Counted from the stretch's first letter, positions 16,803-27,763 are shown. The stretch is DNA of 55,404 nt from Pseudoxanthomonas sp. (GCF_024710765.1 NZ_JANJUE010000016.1:1-55404); one strand, 5' to 3'. Numbers and translations are program-made. Notes: generated from the letters alone by a model not told the origin.

Positions 16803-18695
16803 TTATGCCAGCGGTTCGTCCGACAGGTAGGTGTAGCCGGTCAGGCCGGCTTCCAGTGCATCGGACAACGCTGCCGCTTCTTCCTGCGGCAAGCCGGCCT
16901 CGGCGACGCGGGTACGGTACGCGGTGCGCAGGTCGTCGAGCCTGTAACCCACGTAGTCCAGCATCACGTCGGTGGTGTCGCCACGGCGCTGCTGGGTGAG
17001 CAGGTAGCCGGTGCCGGTATCGGCACTGACTTCCACCGCGTCGGTGTCGCCGAACAGGTTGTGGATGTCGCCGAGGATTTCCTGGTACGCGCCGACCAGG
17101 AAGATGCCCAACCGATAGCTTTCGCCGGACTTGAGCGAATGCAGCGGCAGCGAGGTATCCAGGCCTTCGTTCTCGACGTAGGTCTCGACCATGCCGTCCG
17201 AGTCGCAGGTCATGTCGGCGATCACGCCGCGGCGATCCGGCGTCTCGTCCAGGCGCTCGATCGGCAGGATCGGGAACACCTGGTCGATCGCCCACACGTC
17301 CGGAATCGACTCGAACACGCTGAAGTTGACGAAGTACTTGTCCACCAGCCGCTCGTTCAGTTCATCCAGCAGATCCCGATGGCTGCGCTCGTCGCTGCTC
17401 AGGCGGCCACGCACCGCGTGGGCGATGGCGTAGAACAGATCGTCGATGCGCGCGCGATGGACCAGATCCAACTGGCCCAGCGCATACAGCGACAGACCCT
17501 CGCTGTGGTGGTGCTGGGCCTCGTGGAACAGCTCCACCGCCGGGCGCTCGTCGAGTTCGGCATGGATCTCGCGCAGATGGCGGATCACCGCCGGTTCGTC
17601 GTCATGCGCCGGCGGCACCCGGCCTTCCGGCGCTTGCTCGACTTCGGCCACGTTGACCACCAGCACCGCGTGGTGCGCGGTCATCGCGCGGCCGCACTCG
17701 GTGACGATGCGCGGCGGCGTCAGCCCGTGCTGCTCGCAGGCGTCGGCCAACGGCTGCACGATGTTGCTGGCGTACTGGTTCAGGCCGTAGTTGATCGAAC
17801 AGTAACTGCGCGAGCGGGTGCCTTCGTAGTCGATGCCCAGGCCGCCGCCGACGTCGACATGGCTGATGGTCGCGCCCAGCTTGGACAGTTCGACGAAATA
17901 GCGGGTCGCCTCGCGCATGCCGTTGGCGATGTCGCGTACGTTGGAGATCTGCGAGCCCATGTGGAAATGCAGCAGGCCCAGGCAGTCCTGCAACCCGGCA
18001 TCGCGCAGGTACTTCCACAGGTCCAGCACCTGGCGCGGCGAGAGGCCGAACTTGGCCTTGTCGCCGCCGCTGTTCTGCCACTTGCCCGCGCCCAGCGTCG
18101 CCAGGCGCATGCGCACGCCCAGGCCCGGCTTGACGCCCAGCTTGCGCGCTTCCTCGATGACCAGCGGCAGCTCGGAGGGCTTCTCCACCACGATGAAGGT
18201 CTGCAGGCCCAGCTTGCGGCCGATCAGGGCCAGGCGGATGTATTCGCGGTCCTTGTAGCCGTTGCAGACGATGAGCCCGCCGGGGCGCGACAGCGCCAGC
18301 ACCGCCATCAGTTCCGGCTTGCTGCCGGCTTCCAGGCCGAAGCCTTCGCCGGCATGCGAGGCCAGCGTGCCGGCGACGCCGCGATGCTGGTTGACCTTGA
18401 TCGGATACACGGCGGTGTAGCCGCCCCGGTAGTCCCAGTCGGCCTGCGCCTGCGCGAAGGCGGCCTGCAGCTTGCCCAGGCGGTCGCCCAGGATGTCCGG
18501 GAAACGCACCAGCAGCGGCAGCTTGGCGCCATTGGCGCGGGCGGCGTCGACCACCTCCGGCAGCGGGATGACCGGTCCGCCCTCGCCCTTGGGCGAGACC
18601 ACGATGCGGCCGGCGGCATCCACGTCGAAATACCCTTCCGCCCAGTGCGGGATGGAATAGGTCTTGCGGGCTTGGTCGGTGGACCACTCGCTCAT
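16803..18695 (-). CDS. speA: Biosynthetic arginine decarboxylase
   Basis: SpeA decarboxylates arginine to agmatine, the first step of a putrescine/spermidine route. The 630-residue protein is a fold-III PLP enzyme: the cofactor lysine lies in AVYPIKVNQ (near residue 99), and the glycine-rich HVDVGGGLGIDYEGT and the CDSDG active-site segment are present. Length fits the family. The divergent gene at 20694 is spermidine synthase, so polyamine genes cluster here with an M48 peptidase between them. A TAGAAT -10 inside an inverted repeat lies 34-39 bases upstream of the start. Confidence 0.97.
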   Translation of the reverse strand: MSEWSTDQARKTYSIPHWAEGYFDVDAAGRIVVSPKGEGGPVIPLPEVVDAARANGAKLPLLVRFPDILGDRLGKLQAAFAQAQADWDYRGGYTAVYPIKVNQHRGVAGTLASHAGEGFGLEAGSKPELMAVLALSRPGGLIVCNGYKDREYIRLALIGRKLGLQTFIVVEKPSELPLVIEEARKLGVKPGLGVRMRLATLGAGKWQNSGGDKAKFGLSPRQVLDLWKYLRDAGLQDCLGLLHFHMGSQISNVRDIANGMREATRYFVELSKLGATISHVDVGGGLGIDYEGTRSRSYCSINYGLNQYASNIVQPLADACEQHGLTPPRIVTECGRAMTAHHAVLVVNVAEVEQAPEGRVPPAHDDEPAVIRHLREIHAELDERPAVELFHEAQHHHSEGLSLYALGQLDLVHRARIDDLFYAIAHAVRGRLSSDERSHRDLLDELNERLVDKYFVNFSVFESIPDVWAIDQVFPILPIERLDETPDRRGVIADMTCDSDGMVETYVENEGLDTSLPLHSLKSGESYRLGIFLVGAYQEILGDIHNLFGDTDAVEVSADTGTGYLLTQQRRGDTTDVMLDYVGYRLDDLRTAYRTRVAEAGLPQEEAAALSDALEAGLTGYTYLSDEPLA

Positions 18696-18719
18696 CGCGG
18701 CAACTCGGGCAATCCAGAA

Positions 18720-18741
18720 GGGGCGTGCATTCTAACGCCCC
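18720..18741 (-). promoter_or_regulatory. Candidate speA -10 element inside an inverted repeat
   Basis: GGGGCGT (18720-18726) and ACGCCCC (18735-18741) are perfect 7-base inverted arms. Between them the minus strand reads TAGAAT (18734-18729), a good -10 for speA. A -35 match is poor. The layout would suit a repressor or activator site over the promoter; no regulator is known. Confidence 0.35.
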
Positions 18742-18757
18742 TGCCGGTTCCTTCCGG

Positions 18758-20584
18758 TTACCGCCGGTAGAACGGCTCGCCCGCCCGCGCGCGCAGGCGC
18801 GGCAGCAACGGCGTGCGCCCGGTGGTGGTCAGCACGGTGAACGTGCCCGGCAGTGTCAACTGTGCGGTCAGGCGCGGTATCGCCGCTTGCTCGCTGGCGA
18901 CCGAGCCGCCCCATTCCAGCAGCAGCAGGTAATGCGGCAGCACCGACAGACCCGACGCCTTCTGGCGTACCAGCCAGGCGCTGACCACGCGCGGATGGCT
19001 CGCCAGCACCCTGCGGACCGCCTGCAACGAAACGTCTTCCAGCGCATGGGGCTGGAAATCGTCGTCGCCGGGCGGCGGCGCATCCGTTTGCTGGCCAAAC
19101 GTCCGGTGAAGCTGCCGGGCCGCGGCATGCAGGCCGTCAGGTTCCGGCGTGGCCGGCAGATGGTCGTGCAGTTCGCGCAGCAACGACGGTGCCAAGGACG
19201 GCATCAGCCGCATCGCGCGTTCCAGATGTTCCAGGCCCTCTTCACCCTGTCCCTGGCGCAGCAGGAGGATGCCCAGGCGCGCGTGTCCCGTCGCGTGCGA
19301 TGGCCGTTGCCGCACGCCCTCGCGATAGATCGGCACCGCATCCGTGGCGGGCCGGTGCTCTTCCAGCAGCGCCGCGTACTCCAGCCATTCGTCCGGCGTC
19401 CGGGTATCGGACTCGGCCAGTACCTGGAGACGACGCTCGGCCTCCTGGGCGGCGCGATGGCGCGCTTCCCAACCGGGCCTTGCCGCTTCCAGCCATTCCC
19501 GGCTGAACCGCTGTTCCAGCCGATCCAGCAGCGCCTCGTCCAGCATCGACGGAGCCGCCGCCGGTCCGGGGCGCCCCAACGACCTGTCCAGGTCCACGCC
19601 GAGCGCCGCGAAGCGCTGCGCCAGACCGGGGTGGGTGTCCTCCGGTTCGGGCCGCTCCTTGCGCACCCACGCCGGCACCGTGTCCTGGTGTTCACGCCAA
19701 TCGGCAAGCGCCCGGGCCAGTTGAAGGTGGACCTGCGCCGGCGGATGCGACTGGATATGCGCGGGCCGCAGGAGATCCGGCCAGAACCGGCGCTCAAGCC
19801 AATCCATCGCCAGATGCACCCGCGCGAGCGCGGTGGCCGCCGGCACAGTGCCCGCCACCCGCGCGGCCATGGCGTCGGCGGCGTATTCCTGCCGGCGGAC
19901 CAGCACCATGCTGCGTTCCTCGAACCGTGGCGCGTACCAACGGAAAAACCAGAAAAACAGCTGCGAAGTGCTTCCCGCGGAAAACCCGTCCAGCAGGCGC
20001 CGCCAGCTGACGCGCACGCGATAGATCCAGCCGCCGAAGCGACCATGCCCGCCATGGAAATGACCGAATTCGTGGGCGATCACCGACGCCAGTTCATGGC
20101 GGTCGAGCAATCGCAACAAGGGCAGTCCGATGACGAGATAGTGACGTTGCCGCAGTCCGAACCCGTCGGGGACATGGGCCGCGGCGGCGTTGAGGCTGGC
20201 GTCGATGACAATCCCGTGCAATCGCTGCGCCCCGACCTCGCGACGGATTCGCTCGACCTCCTCGCGCAGCACGGGCGCTTCGCCGGGCTCCAACGAGTGG
20301 CCCTCGGGAGGACTGGAGCGGAACCACAGCGCGCGCAACAGGGTGACCGCCAGCATGCCCAGCAGGATGATCGGAAACGCGATCCGCCAATCCTCCAGCG
20401 GCCGGGAAACGGCCAGCACGATCAAGCTGATGCACAGGCCTGCGGCGACGACCAGGCCACTTGCCAGGACCACGTATCCCAGCGCCGCCCACAGCGCCAG
20501 CCTGGCCCGATAGGCGCCCGGCGCATCCTCGTACTGCTTTTCCAGTCGCTCCATCCGCGACCGGCGGTCCCGTTCCGCATCCAT
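18758..20584 (-). CDS. M48-family membrane metallopeptidase with TPR-like C-terminus
   Basis: The 608-residue protein has two membrane segments near residues 29-55 and 69-89, then an M48 zinc-protease domain with HEFGHFHGGH (near residue 165) and a downstream EYAAD glutamate. The C-terminal half is helical and TPR-like (EWLEYAALLEEHRPATDAVPIYREG). It should act at the inner membrane on unknown proteins. Two starts are possible; 20584 is preferred because AGGGGA lies 8 bases upstream of it but directly abuts the ATG at 20593. Located 62 bases upstream of speA on the same strand. Confidence 0.85.
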   Translation of the reverse strand: MDAERDRRSRMERLEKQYEDAPGAYRARLALWAALGYVVLASGLVVAAGLCISLIVLAVSRPLEDWRIAFPIILLGMLAVTLLRALWFRSSPPEGHSLEPGEAPVLREEVERIRREVGAQRLHGIVIDASLNAAAAHVPDGFGLRQRHYLVIGLPLLRLLDRHELASVIAHEFGHFHGGHGRFGGWIYRVRVSWRRLLDGFSAGSTSQLFFWFFRWYAPRFEERSMVLVRRQEYAADAMAARVAGTVPAATALARVHLAMDWLERRFWPDLLRPAHIQSHPPAQVHLQLARALADWREHQDTVPAWVRKERPEPEDTHPGLAQRFAALGVDLDRSLGRPGPAAAPSMLDEALLDRLEQRFSREWLEAARPGWEARHRAAQEAERRLQVLAESDTRTPDEWLEYAALLEEHRPATDAVPIYREGVRQRPSHATGHARLGILLLRQGQGEEGLEHLERAMRLMPSLAPSLLRELHDHLPATPEPDGLHAAARQLHRTFGQQTDAPPPGDDDFQPHALEDVSLQAVRRVLASHPRVVSAWLVRQKASGLSVLPHYLLLLEWGGSVASEQAAIPRLTAQLTLPGTFTVLTTTGRTPLLPRLRARAGEPFYRR

Positions 20585-20655
20585 TCCCTGCATTCCCCTT
20601 TGTTCGGTACCCCGATGCTAAGCCAGGCGCGGGCGGCCCATCACCCCGGTTCCGG

Positions 20656-20661
20656 TACAAT
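20656..20661 (+). promoter_or_regulatory. Candidate -10 element for speE
   Basis: GGTACAAT, containing the -10 TACAAT, lies 32 bases before the speE ATG. No clear -35 is visible. Confidence 0.4.
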
Positions 20662-20693
20662 CTGCGCCCCCTGAACGCTGGATCGCCGCCGCA

Positions 20694-21542
20694 ATGACGA
20701 ACGACAACTGGTACATCGAACACTTCCAGCCCACCGGCTCGGCCATCGGTTACCGCATCACCGGCAAGCTGGACGAGGTGCAGTCGCCGTTCCAGAAAAT
20801 CGAGATCTACGACACCACCGACTGGGGCAAGTTGATGATCATCGACGGCGCGGTGATGCTGACCACGCGCGACAATTTCTTCTATCACGAGATGATCAGC
20901 CATCCGGCGCTGTTCACCCATGCCGCGCCCAAGCGCGTGGTGATCATCGGCGGCGGCGACTGCGGCACCCTGCGCGAAGTGCTCAAGCACCCTGGCGTGG
21001 AAAGCGCCACCCAGTGCGATATCGACGAACAGGTCACCCGCATGTCGGAGAAGTACTTCCCCGAGTTGTGCGAATCCAACGGCGACCCGCGCGCCGAACT
21101 GCTGTTCGACGACGGCGTGGCCTACATGGCCAATTGCCCGGCCGGCAGCGTGGACATCGTGATCGTCGATTCCACCGATCCGGTCGGCCCGGCCGAGGGC
21201 CTGTTCAACAAGGCCTTCTATGAAAGCTGCTTCCGCGCGCTGAAGGACGACGGCATCCTGGTGCAGCAGTCCGAATCCCCGCTGGCCCTGCTGGATCTGA
21301 TCAAGGAAATGCGCGGCGAGATGGGCAAGGCCGGCTTCACCACCTTCAAGACCCTGCCGTTCCCGCAGCCGTGCTATCCGACCGGCTGGTGGAGCGTGAC
21401 CATGGCGCGCAAGTCCGGCGGTTTCGATTTCCGCCGACAGGATGCGGCCAACAAGGGTTTCGACACGCTGTACTACAGCGCGCACCTGCATACCGGCGCG
21501 CTGGTCGCACCGCCGTTCGTGGCCAGGGCGCTGGGCGAGTAA
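20694..21542 (+). CDS. speE: Spermidine synthase
   Basis: SpeE transfers an aminopropyl group from decarboxylated S-adenosylmethionine to putrescine. The 282-residue protein has the family start WYIEHFQPTGSAIGYRI, the SAM-binding IIGGGDCGTLREVLKH and the catalytic DSTDPVGPAEGLF segment. It is divergent from the M48-speA pair and closed by a strong terminator at 21571. An S-adenosylmethionine decarboxylase is not in the window. Confidence 0.96.
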   Translation: MTNDNWYIEHFQPTGSAIGYRITGKLDEVQSPFQKIEIYDTTDWGKLMIIDGAVMLTTRDNFFYHEMISHPALFTHAAPKRVVIIGGGDCGTLREVLKHPGVESATQCDIDEQVTRMSEKYFPELCESNGDPRAELLFDDGVAYMANCPAGSVDIVIVDSTDPVGPAEGLFNKAFYESCFRALKDDGILVQQSESPLALLDLIKEMRGEMGKAGFTTFKTLPFPQPCYPTGWWSVTMARKSGGFDFRRQDAANKGFDTLYYSAHLHTGALVAPPFVARALGE

Positions 21543-21570
21543 ACAGCCACTCGCTCAACAGGAGAAGAAA

Positions 21571-21596
21571 AGCCCCGCGATGCGGGGCTTTTTTCT
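21571..21596. terminator. Bidirectional terminator between speE and the lipoprotein gene
   Basis: AAGCCCCGC (21571-21579), a 3-base loop and GCGGGGCTT (21583-21591) are followed by a T-run to 21596. An A-rich run lies on the other side, so it can end both convergent units. Confidence 0.9.
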
Positions 21597-21614
21597 TGCC
21601 GGTCCATGCAACGC

Positions 21615-22772
21615 TCAGTCGCGCTCGCATCCCGCGCCGGTACAGGTCAGGGTGTTGAAGTCGTAGAGGGTGGAATGGCCCAGGGTGCCGGTCGGGCGCG
21701 GCACGCCCTTGGGCACGAAGAAAGTGCCGGAATGCGCGCCATACAAGCCCTCCGGCAACGTGAAAGCCTTCAGGACCACGTAGCCATTGTGCAGGCTGAT
21801 GTTGCCGGCCGGGCGGCCACCGGCGATTGGCGGGACATCCGCCGCCGGTTTGGCATTGCGCGCCGCCAGCCAGGCACTGGCATCGGCCTGGCTGGCGGCG
21901 CGCAGCCAGCCCTGCGAGACGGCATAGGCCAGGCCCGCTTCGCCCGCCAGTCGCGCATCGGCGATGCGGAAGCTCTCGTCGGACGCGCCACCGGCGTCGG
22001 TGATGAGTCCGCCCGCGCCGCCCAGCGCTTCGCCGACCAGCACGCGGCCTTGTTGCGCGAGATACACCATGTCGATCGGGCGCCCGAAGGCGCGGCGCGC
22101 GATCGGGTTGAGCGTGCGGGCACGCTCGGCGCTGACATAGAAATAGCCGCAAGGCCCCTTGTTGTCGTAGGTGCTGATCAGCACGGGCACGTCCTTGGGC
22201 AGGCCCGTCACCACCTGCCGGTGGTAACCGCCGATCAGGACCGCGGCGATACGGGTGCCGCGCGACCAGCCCACGTGCCAGATGGTCGGGTCGTAGCTGC
22301 CCAGCATCAGGATCACCGGGACACCGCCCGGCTGGTTCACCGCCACGTCGATGCGTCCGGCCTCGTTGCCGCTCTGATCGATCTGGAAGCCGAGGTCACG
22401 GCCACCATAGGCACCGGCCGCGAACACTTTCGCGGGCTGGTCGGCGGCAGGTACCGGCAGCGCGCATTCCGTGGCCGTCGCGACCGTCGGCCGGGACGGC
22501 GCCTCGAACGCGAACGGCACCGTGCCATCGGCCACCGGCGTTGCGCCTTCCGCAGGCCGGGCGGAAACCTCCGGAGCGGCAGGCGCCGGCTCGCTCAGAT
22601 CCACGCCGCGGCTTGTCGCGGGGACCGGCGATCCGGCAGTAGACGCCCGGGTGGGCGAGGCCGGCGTTTCCACCGCTTTCGCCGGATCGGATGCGACCAT
22701 GTCGCAGCCCGCCATCAGCGTGGCGCCGGACATCAGTGCCAGCGCGACTCCCCATCGATACTTCGTCGGCAT
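21615..22772 (-). CDS. Predicted lipoprotein of unknown function
   Basis: The 385-residue protein has a lipobox, LMAGC with Cys 23, after a short hydrophobic signal. A low-complexity Ala/Pro/Thr/Ser linker runs to about residue 105. The globular part (roughly 108-385) begins KVFAAGAYGGRDLGF and has paired Cys near its end (CTGAGC). I do not recognise a family. It lies 33 bases downstream of the P-II gene on the same strand, the place where amtB often stands, so co-transcription is possible. Confidence 0.8.
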   Translation of the reverse strand: MPTKYRWGVALALMSGATLMAGCDMVASDPAKAVETPASPTRASTAGSPVPATSRGVDLSEPAPAAPEVSARPAEGATPVADGTVPFAFEAPSRPTVATATECALPVPAADQPAKVFAAGAYGGRDLGFQIDQSGNEAGRIDVAVNQPGGVPVILMLGSYDPTIWHVGWSRGTRIAAVLIGGYHRQVVTGLPKDVPVLISTYDNKGPCGYFYVSAERARTLNPIARRAFGRPIDMVYLAQQGRVLVGEALGGAGGLITDAGGASDESFRIADARLAGEAGLAYAVSQGWLRAASQADASAWLAARNAKPAADVPPIAGGRPAGNISLHNGYVVLKAFTLPEGLYGAHSGTFFVPKGVPRPTGTLGHSTLYDFNTLTCTGAGCERD

Positions 22773-22805
22773 TCCCTGTCCCCCGCAGTGATTGTCGAAG
22801 CCGTG

Positions 22806-25101
<2,296 letters not shown>

Positions 25102-25409
25102 CCCGGGCAGTCCGCACGCGGGAAAGGAACCTGTCGTGCGTTTGCCGGATCCGACGAGCGGTACACATCACGACAGCGCTGGAGCGGGGATGTCGTCGAT
25201 TCGACATCGATGCGCCTGCGCGGTCGGCTGGTCTCGCATCCGGGTGCATTTTCCGGGCAGCGATACCCGGTCCGCGTCCCCGCCAGCGCGCATGGACGGC
25301 ATTGTTTCACCCCTGTTTCATCCCCGTGGGGGTGTAGTCGCTTCGCCACAATCCGCGGCTCTTCCGGGGATGGGCAAGACGTACACCTTTCGCCATAGCC
25401 GAGGTCGCC
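25102..25409. other. Intergenic region, no gene seen
   Basis: No frame here has coding character. It contains one inverted repeat (25189-25208, listed separately) and ends with GAGG, 7 bases before the ATG at 25410. No convincing -35/-10 pair or terminator hairpin was found. Confidence 0.5.
25189..25208. promoter_or_regulatory. Inverted repeat, possible operator
   Basis: GATGTCG (25189-25195), six bases, then CGACATC (25202-25208): perfect 7-base arms about 200 bases upstream of the phytochelatin-synthase-like gene. No T-run follows, so an operator is more likely than a terminator. Function not established. Confidence 0.3.
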
Positions 25410-26168
25410 ATGAAGCGCAGGGTCGTTGTCGGGATGACGGTTGTACTCGCGCTTGCGCTAACGACGGGCGCAGGCGCGGTGTGGAACGAATATCTGCGCA
25501 CACCGGCGCCCGGGATGCTGGCATTGCCGACAGGGCTGGTTCCACTGGCCTCATCCGAAGGGCAGCGCCTGCTGGCGGAAAGTGACCACCGGGCCGACTA
25601 CGATGAATTGATGGCCAGCTTCGTCCCGCAGACCCGCAAGGCCTATTGCGGGGTGGCCAGCGCGATCACCGCGCTCAATGCCGCTGGCATCGATGACGCG
25701 CCACGGGATGCGGCTGCGCTGTTCGCGCCGGCGGAAGTCCGGCTGAAACCCATGAAGGTCAGTTTCTCCGGCATGTCGCTGCGCGCTCTGGCCGGATTGC
25801 TGCGCACGCACGGCGCCGATGTGGAGGTGTTTCCGGCATCGGCCACGAACGTCGCTTCATTCCGGGAGCTGGCCCGCGCCAACCTGGGACGGGAAGGCGA
25901 TTACCTGTTGGTGAACTACCAGCGCGAGCACCTGGGCCAGGTCCGGATGGGGCACATCTCGCCGATAGCGGCCTATCACGCGCCCAGCGACCGCCTGCTC
26001 ATCCTCGACGTCGCCGCGCACAGGTATCCACCGGTGTGGGCGGAGCTCGATCAGGTCTGGAGGGCGATGCATGCGCCATTGAATGCCCGGACCACGACGA
26101 CGCGTGGATTCGTAGTGGTACGCCGGAACGACGCCCGTGCCTCGGCATCGCCCCCCTCCACGTCCTGA
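25410..26168 (+). CDS. Exported phytochelatin-synthase-like peptidase
   Basis: The 252-residue protein has a signal peptide (about residues 1-23) and then a papain-like phytochelatin synthase fold. The triad is visible: Cys 80 in YCGVASAITALN, His 182 in GHISPIAAYH, and Asp 200 in LLILDVA. Spacings of 102 and 18 are close to those of plant enzymes. RYPPVWAELDQVWRAM and a closing RGFVVV also fit the family. It has no plant-type C-terminal metal-sensing domain. Bacterial short forms mainly hydrolyse glutathione to gamma-Glu-Cys rather than making phytochelatin, so a periplasmic thiol-peptide hydrolase is likely. GAGG precedes the ATG. Confidence 0.85.
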   Translation: MKRRVVVGMTVVLALALTTGAGAVWNEYLRTPAPGMLALPTGLVPLASSEGQRLLAESDHRADYDELMASFVPQTRKAYCGVASAITALNAAGIDDAPRDAAALFAPAEVRLKPMKVSFSGMSLRALAGLLRTHGADVEVFPASATNVASFRELARANLGREGDYLLVNYQREHLGQVRMGHISPIAAYHAPSDRLLILDVAAHRYPPVWAELDQVWRAMHAPLNARTTTTRGFVVVRRNDARASASPPSTS

Positions 26169-26225
26169 AACGGCCCAGTACCGGCACGAATACGCCGTGC
26201 CGGTCGGGGTCCCCGCAGGGAACGC

Positions 26226-26684
26226 TCAGCTCACCCGCTGTCCCGCCGGCTGGCGGGTGGCGACGTTCAGGCGGTTCCACACGTTGATGTTGGCGATGGC
26301 GATCAGCAGCGAGGCCAGCGCGGCTTCGTCGTAGTGTTCGCGGGCGCGTTCCCAGATCTCGTCACTGACCGCGTCGCTGCGGTCGGCGATGCGGGTCACC
26401 GCTTCGGCCAGTTCCAGCGCGGCGCGTTCGGCATCGGTGAACCAGGGCGCCTCGCGCCAGACGGCCACGGCGAACAGGCGTTCGTCGCTCTCCCCTGCCT
26501 GCCGGCATTCGCGGGCGTGCATGTCCACGCAGAAACTGCAGCCGTTGATCTGGCTGACGCGCAGATCGATCAGGTGCAGCAACGCATCGGGCACGCCGTT
26601 GCCCTGGGTGGACTTGTGCAACGCCAGCAGTGCCTTCAGGGCGTCGTTGTGGATGAGCGCGGGATTGGTCATACGGGCTTGCAT
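26226..26684 (-). CDS. AhpD-like carboxymuconolactone decarboxylase family protein
   Basis: The 152-residue protein belongs to the alkylhydroperoxidase AhpD/CMD fold. It has the redox motif CSFC (Cys 49 and Cys 52) followed by His 56 in CVDMHARECR, and a helical remainder ending INVWNRLNV. Such proteins are small peroxidases or reductases of peroxides. GGAG lies 8 bases upstream of the ATG. It is divergent from an ECF41-type sigma factor gene and carries a matching promoter (26718-26744), the classic ECF41 target arrangement. Confidence 0.9.
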   Translation of the reverse strand: MQARMTNPALIHNDALKALLALHKSTQGNGVPDALLHLIDLRVSQINGCSFCVDMHARECRQAGESDERLFAVAVWREAPWFTDAERAALELAEAVTRIADRSDAVSDEIWERAREHYDEAALASLLIAIANINVWNRLNVATRQPAGQRVS

Positions 26685-26717
26685 GGTCTGGCTCCTGTGG
26701 CCGGTGGTTTCTTGACT

Positions 26718-26744
26718 GACGCGGTGGCATCCCTGCGCGTGACC
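26718..26744 (-). promoter_or_regulatory. Predicted ECF41-type promoter of the AhpD-like gene
   Basis: On the minus strand GGTCACG (26744-26738), exactly 16 bases, then CGTC (26721-26718), 33 bases before the ATG. From memory, ECF41 promoters have TGTCACA and CGTC with about 16 bases between. The same motif pair in the same spacing occurs on the other strand at 26778-26804. Confidence 0.7.
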
Positions 26745-26777
26745 GGTGCAAGCCAGTCAGCTCCCATCGAATCATCC

Positions 26778-26804
26778 GGTCACGTTGCGGCCTGCTGGCG
26801 CGTC
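26778..26804 (+). promoter_or_regulatory. Predicted ECF41-type autoregulatory promoter of the sigma factor gene
   Basis: GGTCACG (26778-26784), 16 bases, CGTC (26801-26804), 27 bases before the ATG at 26832. It uses the same seven and four bases as the divergent promoter, suggesting that the sigma factor drives both its own gene and its target. Confidence 0.65.
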
Positions 26805-26831
26805 AGCCGGGTTTCCCCCAGGATCTTCCCG

Positions 26832-27743
26832 ATGAATGATTCGCATCGACTCGCCGAGCAGTTCCAATCCAACCGCGCCCGGCTGGAAGCCGTGGCATTC
26901 CGCATGCTGGGCTCCCATGCCGAGGCCGAGGACGTGGTGCAGGAAGCCTGGTTGCGCCTCAATCGCACCGACGCGAACGAGGTCGGCAACCTGGCCGGCT
27001 GGCTGACCACGGTGGTCACGCGGCTGGCGCTGGATCTGCTGCGCGCGCGCAAGGTGCGCGCCGAGGAATCGATGGAGGGCGTGCCGGAAACCGTGCTGCC
27101 CGCCGCCGACGCCCAGGCCGGTCCCGAGCACGAGGCGCTGCTGGCCGATTCGGTCGGTCCGGCCCTGCTGGTGGTGCTGGACACGCTGGCGCCGGCCGAG
27201 CGCGTGGCCTTCGTCCTGCACGACATGTTCGCGGTGCCGTTCGACGAAATCGCCCGCATGCTGGATCGCAGCCCGGAAGCCACCCGGCAGCTGGCCAGCC
27301 GCGCCCGTCGCCGGGTCCAGGGCGCGGGCGAGCAGGCCATGGCCGACCGCGAACGCGCGCGGCAGGTGGTCGAGGCCTTCCTGCTCGCCTCGCGCACCGG
27401 CAACCTGCACGGCCTGCTGTCGCTGCTCGCCCCCGACGTGGTGATGCATGCCGATGTCGACGCGGTCGAGGGCAGCCGCGACAAGCAGGGCGACGGCGCG
27501 CCGATACTCGCCAGGGAACGCCACGGCGTCGATGCCGTGGCCAGCGCGTTCCTGGGCCGCGCGCAGGCCGCGCAGACGGCATTGGTCGACGGCTTGCCGG
27601 CTGCAATCTGGGCGCCGGGCGGTGTGCCGCGCGCCCTGTTCCGGTTCGCGGTGCGCGAAGGCCGGGTGGTCGCCATTGACGTGGTGGCTGAACCGGCGCG
27701 GGTGGCGTCGGCCAAGGTGACCGAAATCGGCCCGCTGCCCTAG
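26832..27743 (+). CDS. ECF41-type RNA polymerase sigma factor with fused SnoaL-like domain
   Basis: The 303-residue protein has sigma region 2 (about residues 15-75, with SHAEAEDVVQEAWLRL), region 4 (115-165, with VAFVLHDMFAVPFDEIARML) and a C-terminal SnoaL/NTF2-like extension (about 175-300). That layout defines the SigJ/ECF41 group, which has no separate membrane anti-sigma; the fused domain controls activity. The ATG is preceded by a short leader. Divergence from an AhpD/CMD gene and the paired promoters agree with the group. The stimulus is unknown. Confidence 0.92.
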   Translation: MNDSHRLAEQFQSNRARLEAVAFRMLGSHAEAEDVVQEAWLRLNRTDANEVGNLAGWLTTVVTRLALDLLRARKVRAEESMEGVPETVLPAADAQAGPEHEALLADSVGPALLVVLDTLAPAERVAFVLHDMFAVPFDEIARMLDRSPEATRQLASRARRRVQGAGEQAMADRERARQVVEAFLLASRTGNLHGLLSLLAPDVVMHADVDAVEGSRDKQGDGAPILARERHGVDAVASAFLGRAQAAQTALVDGLPAAIWAPGGVPRALFRFAVREGRVVAIDVVAEPARVASAKVTEIGPLP

Positions 27744-27747
27744 GACG

Positions 27748-27763
27748 CCGGCGCAATCGCCGG
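27748..27763 (+). terminator. Weak hairpin after the sigma factor gene
   Basis: CCGGCG (27748-27753), loop of four, CGCCGG (27758-27763), followed by ATTCCTT rather than a T-run. Possibly an inefficient terminator. Confidence 0.3.
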
